Origin: Calamus simplicifolius
Taxonomy: Eukaryota > Streptophyta > Magnoliopsida > Arecales > Arecaceae
Direction of reading: 5' to 3'
Length of the DNA: 64,000 bases
Assembly (NCBI GenBank): GCA_900491605.1
Contig: UESW01003831.1
Span: 1,117,124-1,181,123 of the forward strand
Shown: one piece after another, positions 48,156 through 59,300 of the stretch
Numbering within the stretch: the first letter of the stretch is position 1
Layout: each line of letters begins with the position of its first letter
Made by a program: the position numbers and the translations under genes
Notes under the pieces: model-generated
Seen by the model: only the letters and a program-made list of their open reading frames with translations
Database searches by the model: none
What the model was told of the DNA's origin: nothing

Positions 48156-48990
48156 ATGGACAAGTAATTAATAATTTATGAAGGTGCTATGGTCGCAAAG
48201 GTTAGTGCGTGCGATCCGTTGTCATTTTTTTTTCACGGTTCGTGCATTGTTCGGCTCTGTGTGACCAAACAGGTGAGCTCTGTTCGGCCACACAGGGCCG
48301 AACAACGTAAATATGTTTGGCCCACCAGGGCCGAGCAGAAGAAGTCTTTCTTCTGTTCAGAAGAAAGATTGCTTCTGTTCGACCCTGTGTGGTCGAACAG
48401 AATGTTTATTCTCTATTTTTTGATTAATTATGATTAGGGTTTAAAATTATTATTTGATCGTGCAGGACGATGCTTCAACCGAATGCAGCGTGATTGGCTC
48501 CGATTGTATAATGGATTACACAAATGAATTTACAACTTACGATGTAAAATTTAATTGCATTTATTTTCGTATTATTTGACTAAGCAATGTTTAAAATTGT
48601 CTACCAACATAAAACTATTTATTTTATAGATATTTAAAAGTAGAGAAGAAATGTGTAATTGGTGTCGGGAAGTCAGAAAGAGGAATGGATTTGTCGTTAG
48701 TATTAAAAATTTCGATTCGGGCAGCAATGTTAAGAAACCAAGAATTGTTTTTTTTTGCAAGAGGAGCGGTACTTGCAAAAGTAAACACATCAAGGAAAAG
48801 GGATCAAAGACCAGGGCCAGTGGCACTAAGAAGTATGGATGTCTTTTGCCTTAAGAGGGAAGAAATTGGACACTGCAGATGATTGGATGTTAACGGTCAT
48901 TTGCAGTGTGCACAATCATCCAGCTGCAAAGCATCTCGAGGGGCACTCATATGCGGGACGATTATCTAAGCAGGAGACTACAATACCCGG
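48156..48990 (+). pseudogene. 5' remnant of the MULE transposase in element B
   Basis: Exon 1 begins MDK at 48156 but has TAA where A has CAA. The next exon from about 48466 (DDASTECSVIGSDC) keeps the frame that A has lost. MCNWCREVRKRNGFVV starts at 48651, and the FAR1-type zinc region continues to HNHPAAKHLEGHSYAGRLSK before the deletion junction near 48990. The DDE core, SWIM finger and catalytic Cys part of the OTU domain are missing. The OTU tail (CASGWASSYESR, in A exon 6) remains at about 49000-49155. Confidence 0.8.
48248..48399. repeat. Four 24-bp palindromes, left subterminal of MULE B
   Basis: Copies at 48248-48271, 48281-48304, 48314-48337 and 48376-48399. The first three keep the 33-base phase seen in A. 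A single further copy is at 51540-51563 near the other end. Confidence 0.85.
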
Positions 48991-49323
48991 TTTCTGTTAC
49001 CGGGTCATCATGTTCCCCCAATAGCAAGCAATTGGCACAAACATCATTTACCCTGTGCTTCCGGATGGGCTTCTTCATATGAATCTAGGATTCACCAGTT
49101 CAGACGAACAATCTCATCGGATGTCATTATTAGCGAGACTATTGAGTTGTAGATGTCATTTTGCTTGCAACAATCAATTTTGTATACTGTATGACATATT
49201 TATATTAATTCAAAAGATCTTCATTCAAATTAAGCCGAAAGGAAGTGAATTTTCATTCAAATTTCAATGTCTTTTACAAAAAGATGCACTATGTGATAAA
49301 AGATACAAAATGCATGAGGTACA

Positions 49324-51265
49324 TCAGGGATCCCCACCACACCGTCGTCGACGCATGTACTACTGTGGTGATGCATGACTAGGGCCAGGAACATCAGGCT
49401 GAACAAGCTGCACCGTAGAGATATGCTGACCTTGCAACACATGTGCCATCTGCGATATGACATCGTACATATATGTCCTCTGTGACGCAGTAACCTCCTT
49501 CCGATCCATATCAAGTATGCCAGTGCAAAGGCCAAGCACATCTGCAATACGCCGGCCTAGCACGTCAGCATCAGCATCATCGGGACGTGATCGGGAGTAG
49601 ATACTGGATCGACTCTCTGGAGGGTAAACAGCCAGATGCGTGATCCAAGAAAACCACTCCAAAAATCCAGGTACACAATCTGAGGGTCGGGTCACCAGAT
49701 GGCTTCTGCTTGCTGTGCTCAGCAGGTGATCCTCCCACCTCTCCCATAACTGCTCATAGAAGACGTACCGGATGCGGTATGAAGCTGCTGTCGATCCTCT
49801 GCTGGCTCGCTCAGGGGCTAGTGGCGCACGGGGGATCATCTGTATCCTACCGAACTGTCGTAAAACCCTTTTAGGATGATAAGGTTCTATGACATCCATG
49901 CACTTCAGGCATCCACTAAAGAATGCAATATCAAGGAACGAACGATCATCCCGGATAAGACGATGGGGATCCCAAACTACCTGCATTATATTAAATTGAA
50001 ATCAGTTTCATAATGTATGATAAATTATATAAATATACAAGTGCATGGTCCTATGGTACATACCTCATCTACCCTCAGTACGTCTAATGACTTGCACAGA
50101 ATCACCAAATGGTCCATCGTTGTCCGAGGTGGAGTGCCGGGAGTCCATCGGTGTACGCGGGGCCTAGCATCAGTATAGTTTAGGGCTGGGTAAGGAGTGA
50201 GAAAGGGAAAATGCTCATAAATCCATGCCTGAAGAAGCGTCATATATCCACTGATCTGTCTAATGGATGCCCTTGACGCAATCCCCAACTGCCGATATAA
50301 ATGAGCCAAGGCACCTGCACCCCAGGCATATGTCCTCACTCTATCCAAATGTCGAAGCAGAGCAAGATAAGCTAGGCACCCTCATTCCGCTCTTATCGAC
50401 AAAAAGTGTACACCCTAACAAAAAAAGCAAATACGCTCGTACCGCACACTCTATCCTACGGCAGCTATATCTATCTGATACATTTTGAAAATGACTCTTC
50501 AGCCACTCTAACCTCACAGACTGACCGCGGACTGATAGAACCTCCTGACGTGCGTCATCCTGCGATACATCCAATAGCTGCACTAGGAGGTCCTCAGCAT
50601 CCCAATCACTCATCCTTTCAATCAACAAGGACACTGAGGCACCCATGACACTAATCCCTAATATGGCGGCAACATCATCCAACGTGATTGTCATCTCGCC
50701 AAAGGAAAGATGGAAGGTGTTCCTCTCGGGCTGCCATCTCTCTACAAAGCCCGAGACAAGAATCTTATCGGCGAACCGATAAGAGCAATGCACTAGCTCT
50801 AGAAGACCAGACTGCTGAACTATATCCCTGAATCTCCTATTCGATTACCTTGATGCCCACCATTGTCACTCACCTACTTTGGCAGCATAGTTCATGCACT
50901 TCAGTGGAGTCCGTTCCTGCAAAATATAAATGGATAACATGAATAACACATAACAGCATTGAAATAATATAATAAATAACATATAGTAGAACAACGAACA
51001 AATACCTGTTGCCTCCAGATGGAGGCTGCAATATGTGTCCTGAAACTCCTAAGGACAGAGTCATCCTCAGGACTGCCTGGACAAGGACCATCCGCCTCAT
51101 CATCATCAACATTCATAGCTAGGATGTCCTCGTCTGCTGTCTCATTTGGAGGTGATGGTGCAACAACAACCTCAGGAACCTTAGAAATCTCAATAACCTG
51201 AGGCGCTGGATTCAACGTCTTCTAGCAGACGCAGTGGGTCTAACTCATGAGGGGCCAGCATCCAT
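49324..51265 (-). pseudogene. PMD gene in MULE B (broken)
   Basis: The counterpart of the PMD gene in A on the opposite strand. Start ATG at 51265. The acidic exon (AMNVDDDEADGPCPGSPEDD, then SFRTHIAASIWRQQ) keeps the Trp that is a stop in A. The core NTFHLSFGEMTITLDDVAAI is at 50793-50341, GALAHLYRQLGIASRAS near 50310, and VVWDPHRLIRDDRSFLDIAF with the long C-terminal exon at 49986-49360; stop at 49324-49326. One-base shifts near 50400 and a TGA/TAG near the start break it. A and B each keep codons the other has lost, so they decayed separately. Confidence 0.8.
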
Positions 51266-51539
51266 ATATGAAACATTACAATATTCATCATTAAAATAAA
51301 AATATGTCAAAATAATATATTTTATTAAAATATATTAATAATATAAACTCATTTAAAATTATAAACTTTATAATATACTTGATTATAATTAAATATACTT
51401 TTTAATTATAATATACTTTATAATATACTTTATAATATATTATAAATTATACTTTATAATATACTTTATAATATACTTGATTATTATAATTATTATTATA
51501 ATATACTTATTATAATTATATTTAATAATTTAATTACTC

Positions 51540-51563
51540 TGTTCGGTCGAGCTGGACCAAACA
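51540..51563. repeat. 24-bp palindrome, right subterminal of MULE B
   Basis: TGTTCGGTC-N6-GGACCAAACA-type copy about 440 bases inside the right end, matching the single copy at the PMD side of A. Confidence 0.7.
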
Positions 51564-52010
51564 GAGATTGGGAGTCTTTGGGATGGAGGGGGAGAGGTGG
51601 CGGAGGGGTGGAGCTGTGGGAGAGATGGACACCGGGGAGGGAGGGGAGGTTGGCTTAAAAAAAAGCTCTATGGACGAGAGCGGATCGAGGAAGGGAGGGA
51701 GGGGAGAAGAACTTACCTGCCGAGAAGCCGCCACCGGGGAAGACGCTGCTGGGGAAGCACCGTGAGTGAGAGCGAGAGCGAGTGAGCGGTCGGAGGGGGG
51801 GGGAGGGGGGGACACTCAGCAATTTGGAAGGGGGAGATTGAGAAAGAGGCGGCACGGGGGGGGGGTTGAAGGGAGAAGGGGTAGTTTAGGTATTTTATCA
51901 TTTTAGGGGGGATAGTAAGTAATTTCTGGGGGGTATTGAGTAAAAAAAACCCAAAATAAGGGGGCTCCTCAACAAATATAGCGGTCCAAATAGCCTCTCC
52001 CTTGCTGTAG

Positions 52011-53473
52011 AGATGGGGGTTCTAATACCATTGCACGGTGCAATCTTTAAACTATCCCTTGGGTCTAATTGTCCATGTCAATTTTTTATTTTCTTAATTA
52101 ATTATTCAATACAAGATTTAACTTTATATGTGAAGCTCCACAATATGTATGATATAGGTTATGTTTATCTATTCTTCTTTATTACACTATTAATGATAGA
52201 GAGTGTTGCTGCCAAATTACTGCTGAAGAGCGTCGAGCATAATAAGGGCTTTGTGGGTCTTCAGAAGGTTGACAAGACCGCCTCCTTTAGCCAAAAATAT
52301 GCAAGAAAAGTTTCGGACCGGTGGCTCTGGCAGGAACCCTCCGATGCTCAAGTTAGCAATCTGAAGAATAGGGATTAAGATGAGATAGTAGAGGTTGAGT
52401 TTACTCCTCGTTGTGAGTCAGGGTCCTTATATACCTGTTCAGGAGTCCCTCTTACCCTTTGTAGATAAACTGTCGAATCCCATCTTCCGTTAGGATCGGC
52501 TTCGTAAGCGACAGGTGGGTGCACAGTTGCTAAGCGCGCACTGTAGATATCGGTAACTGCATAGTATATCGGTAATCGTTCGTGATTTTGACAAAAAGTA
52601 GGTGAGCGAGCTATGCTGCAGTCGTTGGTGTTTTAAATCACTGGGTCCAATATTCGAAGTTGGTTCCACGATTATGGGTTGAGAGCATGCGAGGCAAGAT
52701 TTGAGGCCAAGGCCGAGGCGGGGCTCGAGGCCAAGGCTGAAGTGGGGCTCTAGGTCGAGGTCAAGGCGAGGCTCGAGGCAAATGTAGAAGCTGATATAGT
52801 TCGCGATCGAGGCCAAGGCCGAAGCCGAGGCTGAAGTCGAGGCCAAAATCGAGGCCAAGGCCAAAACCAAGGCCGATGCTAGGACTAATTGTCAAATTAT
52901 TACTTGACTCCGAGAACTATGCGGATTGTTATACTACCGCCTGGAAAAGTGATTAGCTAAATAGAGAACATTAAAAATAATGTGTTTTGGTAATCTATAA
53001 TCTATGAATAATTAAATGAATATGAGACTAAGTTTTATTATGATTAAAGCATTGGAATTGGAATAATTATGCTAGGAGTATATGAACTTATTTTGCTTTT
53101 CAATTAAATTTTTATATTTTTAATTAAATATGTTAATTCATGTAAATTTTTTAATGAAGTATAAATTTTTACATCTATTAACGTTTATTTGATAAATCAT
53201 TTTGATCGTCAAAATGACTTAAGTATATTTTATTTTTTTAACTAAGCATACAAATTTATAAAAGTTTTTTAATTTGGTACATTTCATAAAAGTTTTTTGA
53301 AACAAGTGCAAAGAATGTAAGTTTTTTTGAAACAAGTGCAAAGAATGTAGACAGAAGACTTACATGGTTTATCCATTGGCATTCTTTTAAAATTTAGCTC
53401 TATGTAACAGAAGCAAATAGCCTTTGCAAAGTCATGCGATCCTTCGAGGCGAAGTTACACGATATTTGAAAGA
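52011..53473. other. Intergenic, probable old LTR fragment plus AT-rich DNA
   Basis: 52200-52900 has the look of a Ty3-gypsy LTR (CCGATGCTCAAGTTAG, then CCTTATATACC) but has no partner in the window. 52680-52885 is a GAGGCCAAGGCCGAG minisatellite. The rest is AT-rich. No gene. Confidence 0.35.
52680..52885. repeat. GAGGCCAAGGC(C/T)GA minisatellite
   Basis: Degenerate tandem phrases GAGGCCAAGG, GGGGCTCGAGG and GCCGAGGC over about 200 bases. Confidence 0.75.
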
Positions 53474-53648
53474 GGATAATTAAAAAGTATTGTGCTTTGA
53501 GAATCATGCTTTCGACTCTCTGGTTATGTTGTTGGACGATGCTTTAAGATTCATTCTCTGAGCTTTTCTTCCTTGATCTTCCAGAGATCCTTGATACCTC
53601 TGCTTCCCCTGTTCTTTGGTTTCTCCCCCCGCTTTTTCCTCTTCTCTG

Positions 53649-56336
53649 ATGGCGTCTGATTCGGCTGCTGATGGTCGGATTCCTGGGAAGAGGGCCACGG
53701 ATGCTGGGTATCAATGGGTTTCGTCCTTACCTCCGCCGGCTGTGGTGGTGAGGCTGGAAAAGTCTTTCCCGGAGGTCGTTAGCTTGCCGGTGGAGGAGCT
53801 CGAAGCAGAGGTGGCGGCATGGCAGAAGAGGACCGTCATTGCCCGCTCTTTACACAAATGGGTCCCAGCGGACGCTTTGATTAGAGAATTCAGGCGTGCC
53901 GGAGTTCCTGAAGAAATTGTTTCGGTTAATCTGGCATTCCGATGCCATATCTTTTGTTTTGATTCTCCAGAAGCCAGCAACCTGGTGCTGCAGCGGCCTT
54001 GGGTTGTTAATGGCCAGGTGATAGGGACCGAGGCGTAGAGGCCGAAGTTCATTCCAGCGGAGGACTCAATCCCGTCAGCTCTGGTGTGGGTGAGGTGCCG
54101 AACTTACCATTGGAGTTCTGGAAGGAGAGTTTCCTCAGAGCTATTATGGAGTCTGTGGGCGGTTTTGTCTCTGTTGATGCTGCTACTTTGGCAAAAAATA
54201 GAGGGGGATTTGCAAGGGCATGTATCAGGGTCGATCTCAGTCGCCCTCTCCGGCCAGGCGTCCGTGTACAAGGGTTGAATCAACCTTTTTGGCAGCAATT
54301 TGTGTATGAGAGTCTAGAGGGCATTTGTTTGACTTGCGGTACTCTGCATCTGGGAGGCCCGTGTTCGACGCCGGAGAAGACTGAGGGGGCTGGCTCAGTG
54401 TCCAACCATGCTTTTGGACCTTGGCTTATTGCTGTTCGACAAAGGAAAGTCGCCTCTGGTTCTTAGGTGTCTGACAAGGGGGTGGCGCAGTCGAAGGCCT
54501 CTACGACAACTTCTGTTCCTTGTGCTGCTGCCCTAAAAAAGAATCCTGGGCTTTGTTCGGGTAATGGAGTTTAGGCTGATGGTTCGGAGTCTCCGGTGAA
54601 GCTGGCTCGCCAGAGGTCTTCATTGACCATAAAGGTGGTGATTGATCCGGCTGCAGAGTTGAGCCACTTTGGGGGTGATTTGGAGCTAAGTTCAAAAGGG
54701 AAGGAGGGCGTGCCGGTTCTGCAGGGGCGTGCCGATTCTGCAGGGGCATGCCGGTTCTGAGGCTCAGTCGCCCTCTCCGGCTAGGCGTCAGTGTACAAGG
54801 GTTGAATCAACCTTTTTGGCAGCAATTTGTGTATGAGAGTCTGGAGGGCATTTGTATGACTTGCAGTACTCTGCATCTGGGAAGCCCGTGTTCGACGCCG
54901 GAGAAGACTGAGGGGGCTGGCTCAATGTCCAACCATGCTTTTGGACCTTGGCTTGTTGCTGTTCGACAAAGGAAAGTCGCCTCTGGTTCTCAGGTGGCTG
55001 ACAAGGGGGTGGCGCAGTCGAATGCCTCTACGACAACTTCTGTTCCTTGTGCTGCTGCCCTAAAAAAGAAGCCTGGGCTTTGTTCGGGTAATGGAGTTTA
55101 GGCTGATGGTTCGGAGTCTCCGGTGAAGCTGGCTCGCCAGAGGTCTTCATTGACCATAAAGGTGGTGATTGATCCGGCTGCAGAGTTGAGCCACTTTGGT
55201 GGTGATTTGGAGCTAAGTTCAAAAGGGAAGGAGGGCGTGCTGGTTCTGCAGGGGCGTGCCGGTTCTGCAGGGGCATGCCGGTTCTGAGGCTCAGTCGCCC
55301 TCTCCGGCTAGGCGTCAGTGTACAAGGGTTGAATCAACCTTTTTGGCAGCAATTTGTGTATGAGAGTCTGGAGGGCATTTGTATGACTTGCGGTACTCTG
55401 CATCTGGGAAGCCCGTGTTCGACGCCGGAGAAGACTGAGGGGGCTGGCTCAGTGTCCAACCATGCTTTTGGACCTTGGCTTGTTGCTGTTCGACAAAGGA
55501 AAGTCACCTCTGGTTCTCAGGTGGCTGACAAGGGGGTGGCGCAGTCGAATGCCTCTACGACAACTTCTGTTCCTTGTGCTGCTGCCCTAAAAAAGAAGCA
55601 TGGGCTTTGTTCGGGTAATGGAGTTCAGGCTGATGGTTGGGAGTCTCCGTTGAAGCTGGCTCGCCGGAGGTCTTCATTGACCATAAAGGTGGTGATTGAT
55701 CCGGCTGCAGAGTTGAGCCACTTTGGGGGTGATTTGGAGCTAAGTTCAAAAGGGAAGGAGGGCGTGCCGGTTCTGCAGGGGCATGCCGGTTCTGAGGCTC
55801 AGGTTCCCAATTTGTTGAGTTCTGAGAAGGGAGGCTCCTAGGGGAATTGTCTGAATCAGCATGTTGTGACCAAGAATCCCTTTGCCTCTCTTGTATTGGA
55901 GGTGGGTGTGGAAGGTCACCTAGACAGTAGGGATGCTTGTCTAGGTCCTTTAAAGCGAGCCAGACCGGAAGTTTCTCAGGCTCCAAGGTCTATTTCCAAA
56001 ATGGATAAGCGGAAGGGTAAAGGGAAGGTTCCTTCTTGCAAATTTGGTGGGGTGTCTAGCTTCTCTCCTTCCCAGTTGGTTCTGGCCCCATGTTGCCAGG
56101 AAGGTGCCCAGGAGTTGGGGGGGACCCAATCAGCTAGGAGTGTCGGATTTTCTTCGGAGAATGCTATTGGAGTTATTGAGGGCCTGAGTCCATGGTCCTT
56201 ATCTTCGGTGCAGCCTTCCCGTTCAGTTGAGGCAGGCTATGCTTCGGAAGGTCAGCAGGCTTGTCCATTAATGATGTCTGATGCATGTTCCTTGTTGAAA
56301 GGGGGACTTGCCGATAGTATTATGATGGAGGACTAG
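53649..56336 (+). pseudogene. LINE ORF1 with a triplicated 527-bp segment
   Basis: Starts MASDSAADGRIPGKRATDAG (ATG 53649; an in-frame ATG at 53616 is also possible). The DUF4283-type N domain follows (HKWVPADALIREFRRAGVPE, SNLVLQRPWVVNGQ), broken by TAG at about 54036 and a shift near 54080. Next are NLPLEFWKESFLRAIMES and the zinc knuckle CLTCGTLHLGGPC. The segment with the knuckle then occurs three times (54241-54767, 54768-55294, 55295-55802). Since 527 is not a multiple of three, each copy is in a different frame. The last part (PFASLVLEVGVEGHLDSR, to 56336) follows. It would bind RNA as part of the LINE particle if intact. Confidence 0.75.
54241..55802 (+). repeat. Tandem triplication, period 527 bp
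   Basis: CTCAGTCGCCCTCTCCGG recurs at 54236, 54763 and 55290, exactly 527 apart. The last unit ends at CTCAG 55798-55802 and is 508 long. Units end in 19-bp short repeats GTGCCGGTTCTGCAGGGGC; unit three has one fewer, which accounts for the 19-base difference. The copies differ by a few substitutions. Confidence 0.95.
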
Positions 56337-56365
56337 GGTGGGTCCCAGCCTCCTCCAGTCTGTAA

Positions 56366-59300
56366 ATGAAGATCTTACTTTGGAACGTCAGAGGGGCTCA
56401 AAAGCCTTCATTTTGATCCTCTTTTACTAGATTATTGCAGTTATATAATTTTGATATATGTATCCTCTTGGAAACTAGGCTGTCGGGTGATAGTCTAGCC
56501 TAGTTTCGTAGACAGATTTCCCGTTCTTGGTCCTCCTATGCGGTGGAGGCTGACGGGTTGTCGGGAGGAATGTTGGCTATCTGGCGTGCCTCTACTGCTA
56601 TGATTGATGCTTTCCATCAGTGTAACCAGCAGATTGGCCTTAGGATCTCTGAGGGGACTTCAGACCCATGGCTTCTATCGACTGTTTACGCCAGTACGGA
56701 TTATCGGGAGAGAAGGGTTCTTTGGTCTGAACTACTTGCCCTCCTTGCTCAAGGTATTCCATCTATCATAGTTGGGGATTTTAACTGTATTACTGAGGCT
56801 AGTGAAAAATGTGGGGGAAGACGGGTTACTGGCTCAGCTGATATCACTGAATTTAGAACCTTCATCGGTTCTTCTGGGCTGTTGGATTTGGGGTTTTCTG
56901 GTCTCTAATTCACTTGGTGTAACAACTGTCAGGGGTTAGCTCGTGTCTGGGAGAGACTTGACAGAGCTTTGGCTACACCTCAGTGGCTTCAGAGCTACCC
57001 TGCGGTTACAGTCACTCACCTCCCTAGGATTGCATCTGATCACTGCCCCATTATGATTTCCACAGAGGTTAATTAGCAGCTTCGAAAACAGTTTAGATTT
57101 AAGAAGTTTTGGACTGGCCATTCTGTTGCTCGTTCTATCATTTCTCAGATCTGGCATACTCCAGTCAGGGGTAATGCTATTTATCGGTTATCGCATCATC
57201 TTAAGATGGTGAGACACATGCTGTCTAGATGGAATCGGCTGGAGGTGGGTAATCTGGTCAGACAAGTTGAAAAGGTCGAAGATGATATTAGTATCTTGCA
57301 GGCTAAGGAGGATCAGGAGGGTTTTCTGTTGGAGTCGGATCTCTCCTCTCTTAGGGAGTTGCTTGCTCGTCATCACTCCCTTCTTCGGCAGCAGGAGGTT
57401 TACTGGTGGCAGAGGTCCAGGTCTCAGTGGATTTGTGATGGGGACCGTAATACTAGATTCTTTCATCAGGCTACTCTAAAGCGGCGTGCGGCTAATAGGA
57501 TTCGAAGGTTAGTTGATGATGATGGTCACATTCAGGAGGACATCCATTCTATCAGGGATCTTCTTCTCCACTTTTTTCAGTCCAGATGGGCTGAGTCTAC
57601 TGGTGACGGGGGCTCGGTTGTTCAGGTTCCGGATTCCAGGAAGGTTTCTCCTTCGGAAAATGATTTGCTTGTCAGGTTGATTTCAGCTGATGAGATTAGG
57701 TTGGCCCTTTGGGAGCTTGGTCCGGACAAGGCCCCTGGCCCTGATGGATTTCCACCTTTCTTTTATCATCACTACTGGGATATTGTTGGGTAGGAGGTGG
57801 TTCAGGCCATTCAGGATGTATTCCAAGCTACACACATTCCTTCGGACTGGAATCAGACCTTTATTACTTTGGTGCCCAAGCGTATGGATGCTTCTCTTCC
57901 GTAGTACTTTCGGCCTATCAATCTTTGCACTACCTTGTATAAGGTATGTGCTCGTCTTTTAGCCCGCCGCCTTTGTCTGGTGATTCCTCGTCTCATATCA
58001 GCTGAACAGGGCGCTTTTATTAGAGGGCGTTCCATTTCGGATAATGTCCTCATAGCTCAGGAGTTTATGCATGATCTCTAGAGAGCCCCGGCCAGTCGAT
58101 GTCTTATGGCTGTGAAGCTCGATATAGAGCGAGCTTATGATAGAATGAGTTGGGCCTTTTTGCAGCGCTCTCTTCTAGAGTTTGGGTTTGATGGGCGATT
58201 CATATAGTGGATTATGGCTTGCATTCAAAGGCCTTCCTTTTCTTTGATTGTCAATGGGATCACGACCGAGTTCTTTCACTCTTTTGTGGGTCTCCGATAG
58301 GGATGTCCTTTATCTCCTTTGCTGTTTATCCTGGCTGCGGATGATCTTTCTCGAGCTTTATGGCAGGCCCAGTCAGATAGGCGGATTGTCCCTTTTATGG
58401 CTGGCTCTGGGGGTCCCTCCGTCTCTCATCTCCTCTTTGCTGATGATTGTATCATTTTGGGCCAGGCTTCTATTGATAATGTGGCTTCTTTTCATTCTAT
58501 TATACAACGTTATTGTCAGGCTTTAGGGCAAAAGGTTAATCTTCTAAAGTTTTCCATATGTTTTAGCCCGAAGGTTTTTAGAAGAATCAGGGAAGCCATT
58601 ATTAATCCGTTGGATATTACTTCTCAAACTGACAGGCTCATGTATTTGGGGATCCCTATAACGGGGAGACGCCCCTGTTGTTCTGATTACTATGAGATTG
58701 AGAGGCGGGTTCGCCAGCGCATTGAAGGATGGCAGGTCAGTGACCTTTCAATGATGGCGAGGGTTATCATTATTCGTTCGGTTCTTTCATCCCTTCTCCT
58801 CTACCTCCTATCTAATGCTGCTATTCCGATTACTTGTTTGAGGAGGATCGAGCGATGCTTTCGAGATTTTTTATGGGCTTCTATGCAAGAAGATCATGGT
58901 ATTCATCTCCTATCCTGAGACATGGTCTGTATGCCTATCCTTGAAGGTGGTCTCAGGATCCAGTCTCTGATTGTTATACGTGATGCCCTTCTTGCCAGAC
59001 ATGCCTCGAGATTCCTTCTGGAGCCGCATTGCTTGTGGAGCTCGCTGATGCATGCGAGGTATGGTGACTGGTCATCCGTCTCGCACATTTCTCCGCCTTG
59101 GGGATGCTCTTCCTTTTGGAGGGAGGTTTGTCATTATGGTTAGGCTATCTCGGAGAATATCTCGTGGATGATTGGAGATGGTTCATCGATTATGTTATTC
59201 AGGATACCTGGCTTTTTGAGCTTCCTCTCTCTCGGTGGCCCTCCTTTATTAGTATTGATGCCCCTGCCTGTTTAAAGGTTAAGGATTTGATTTCCTCTGA

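Larger units (their letters stand above)
47922..52001. mobile_element. Mutator-like element B, internally deleted sibling in inverted orientation
   Basis: Ends are GGGAGCTTCTATTTGGCCCG (left) and, read inward, GGGAGAGGCTATTTGGACCG (right). It is flanked by TTGCTGTAG at 47913-47921 (shared with A) and at 52002-52010. The gene order is that of A turned round: a transposase 5' remnant (plus) and a PMD gene (minus). Relative to A, about 2.6 kb of transposase (A positions near 44228-46835) is gone, with the junction near 48990. It is therefore nonautonomous. Confidence 0.85.
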
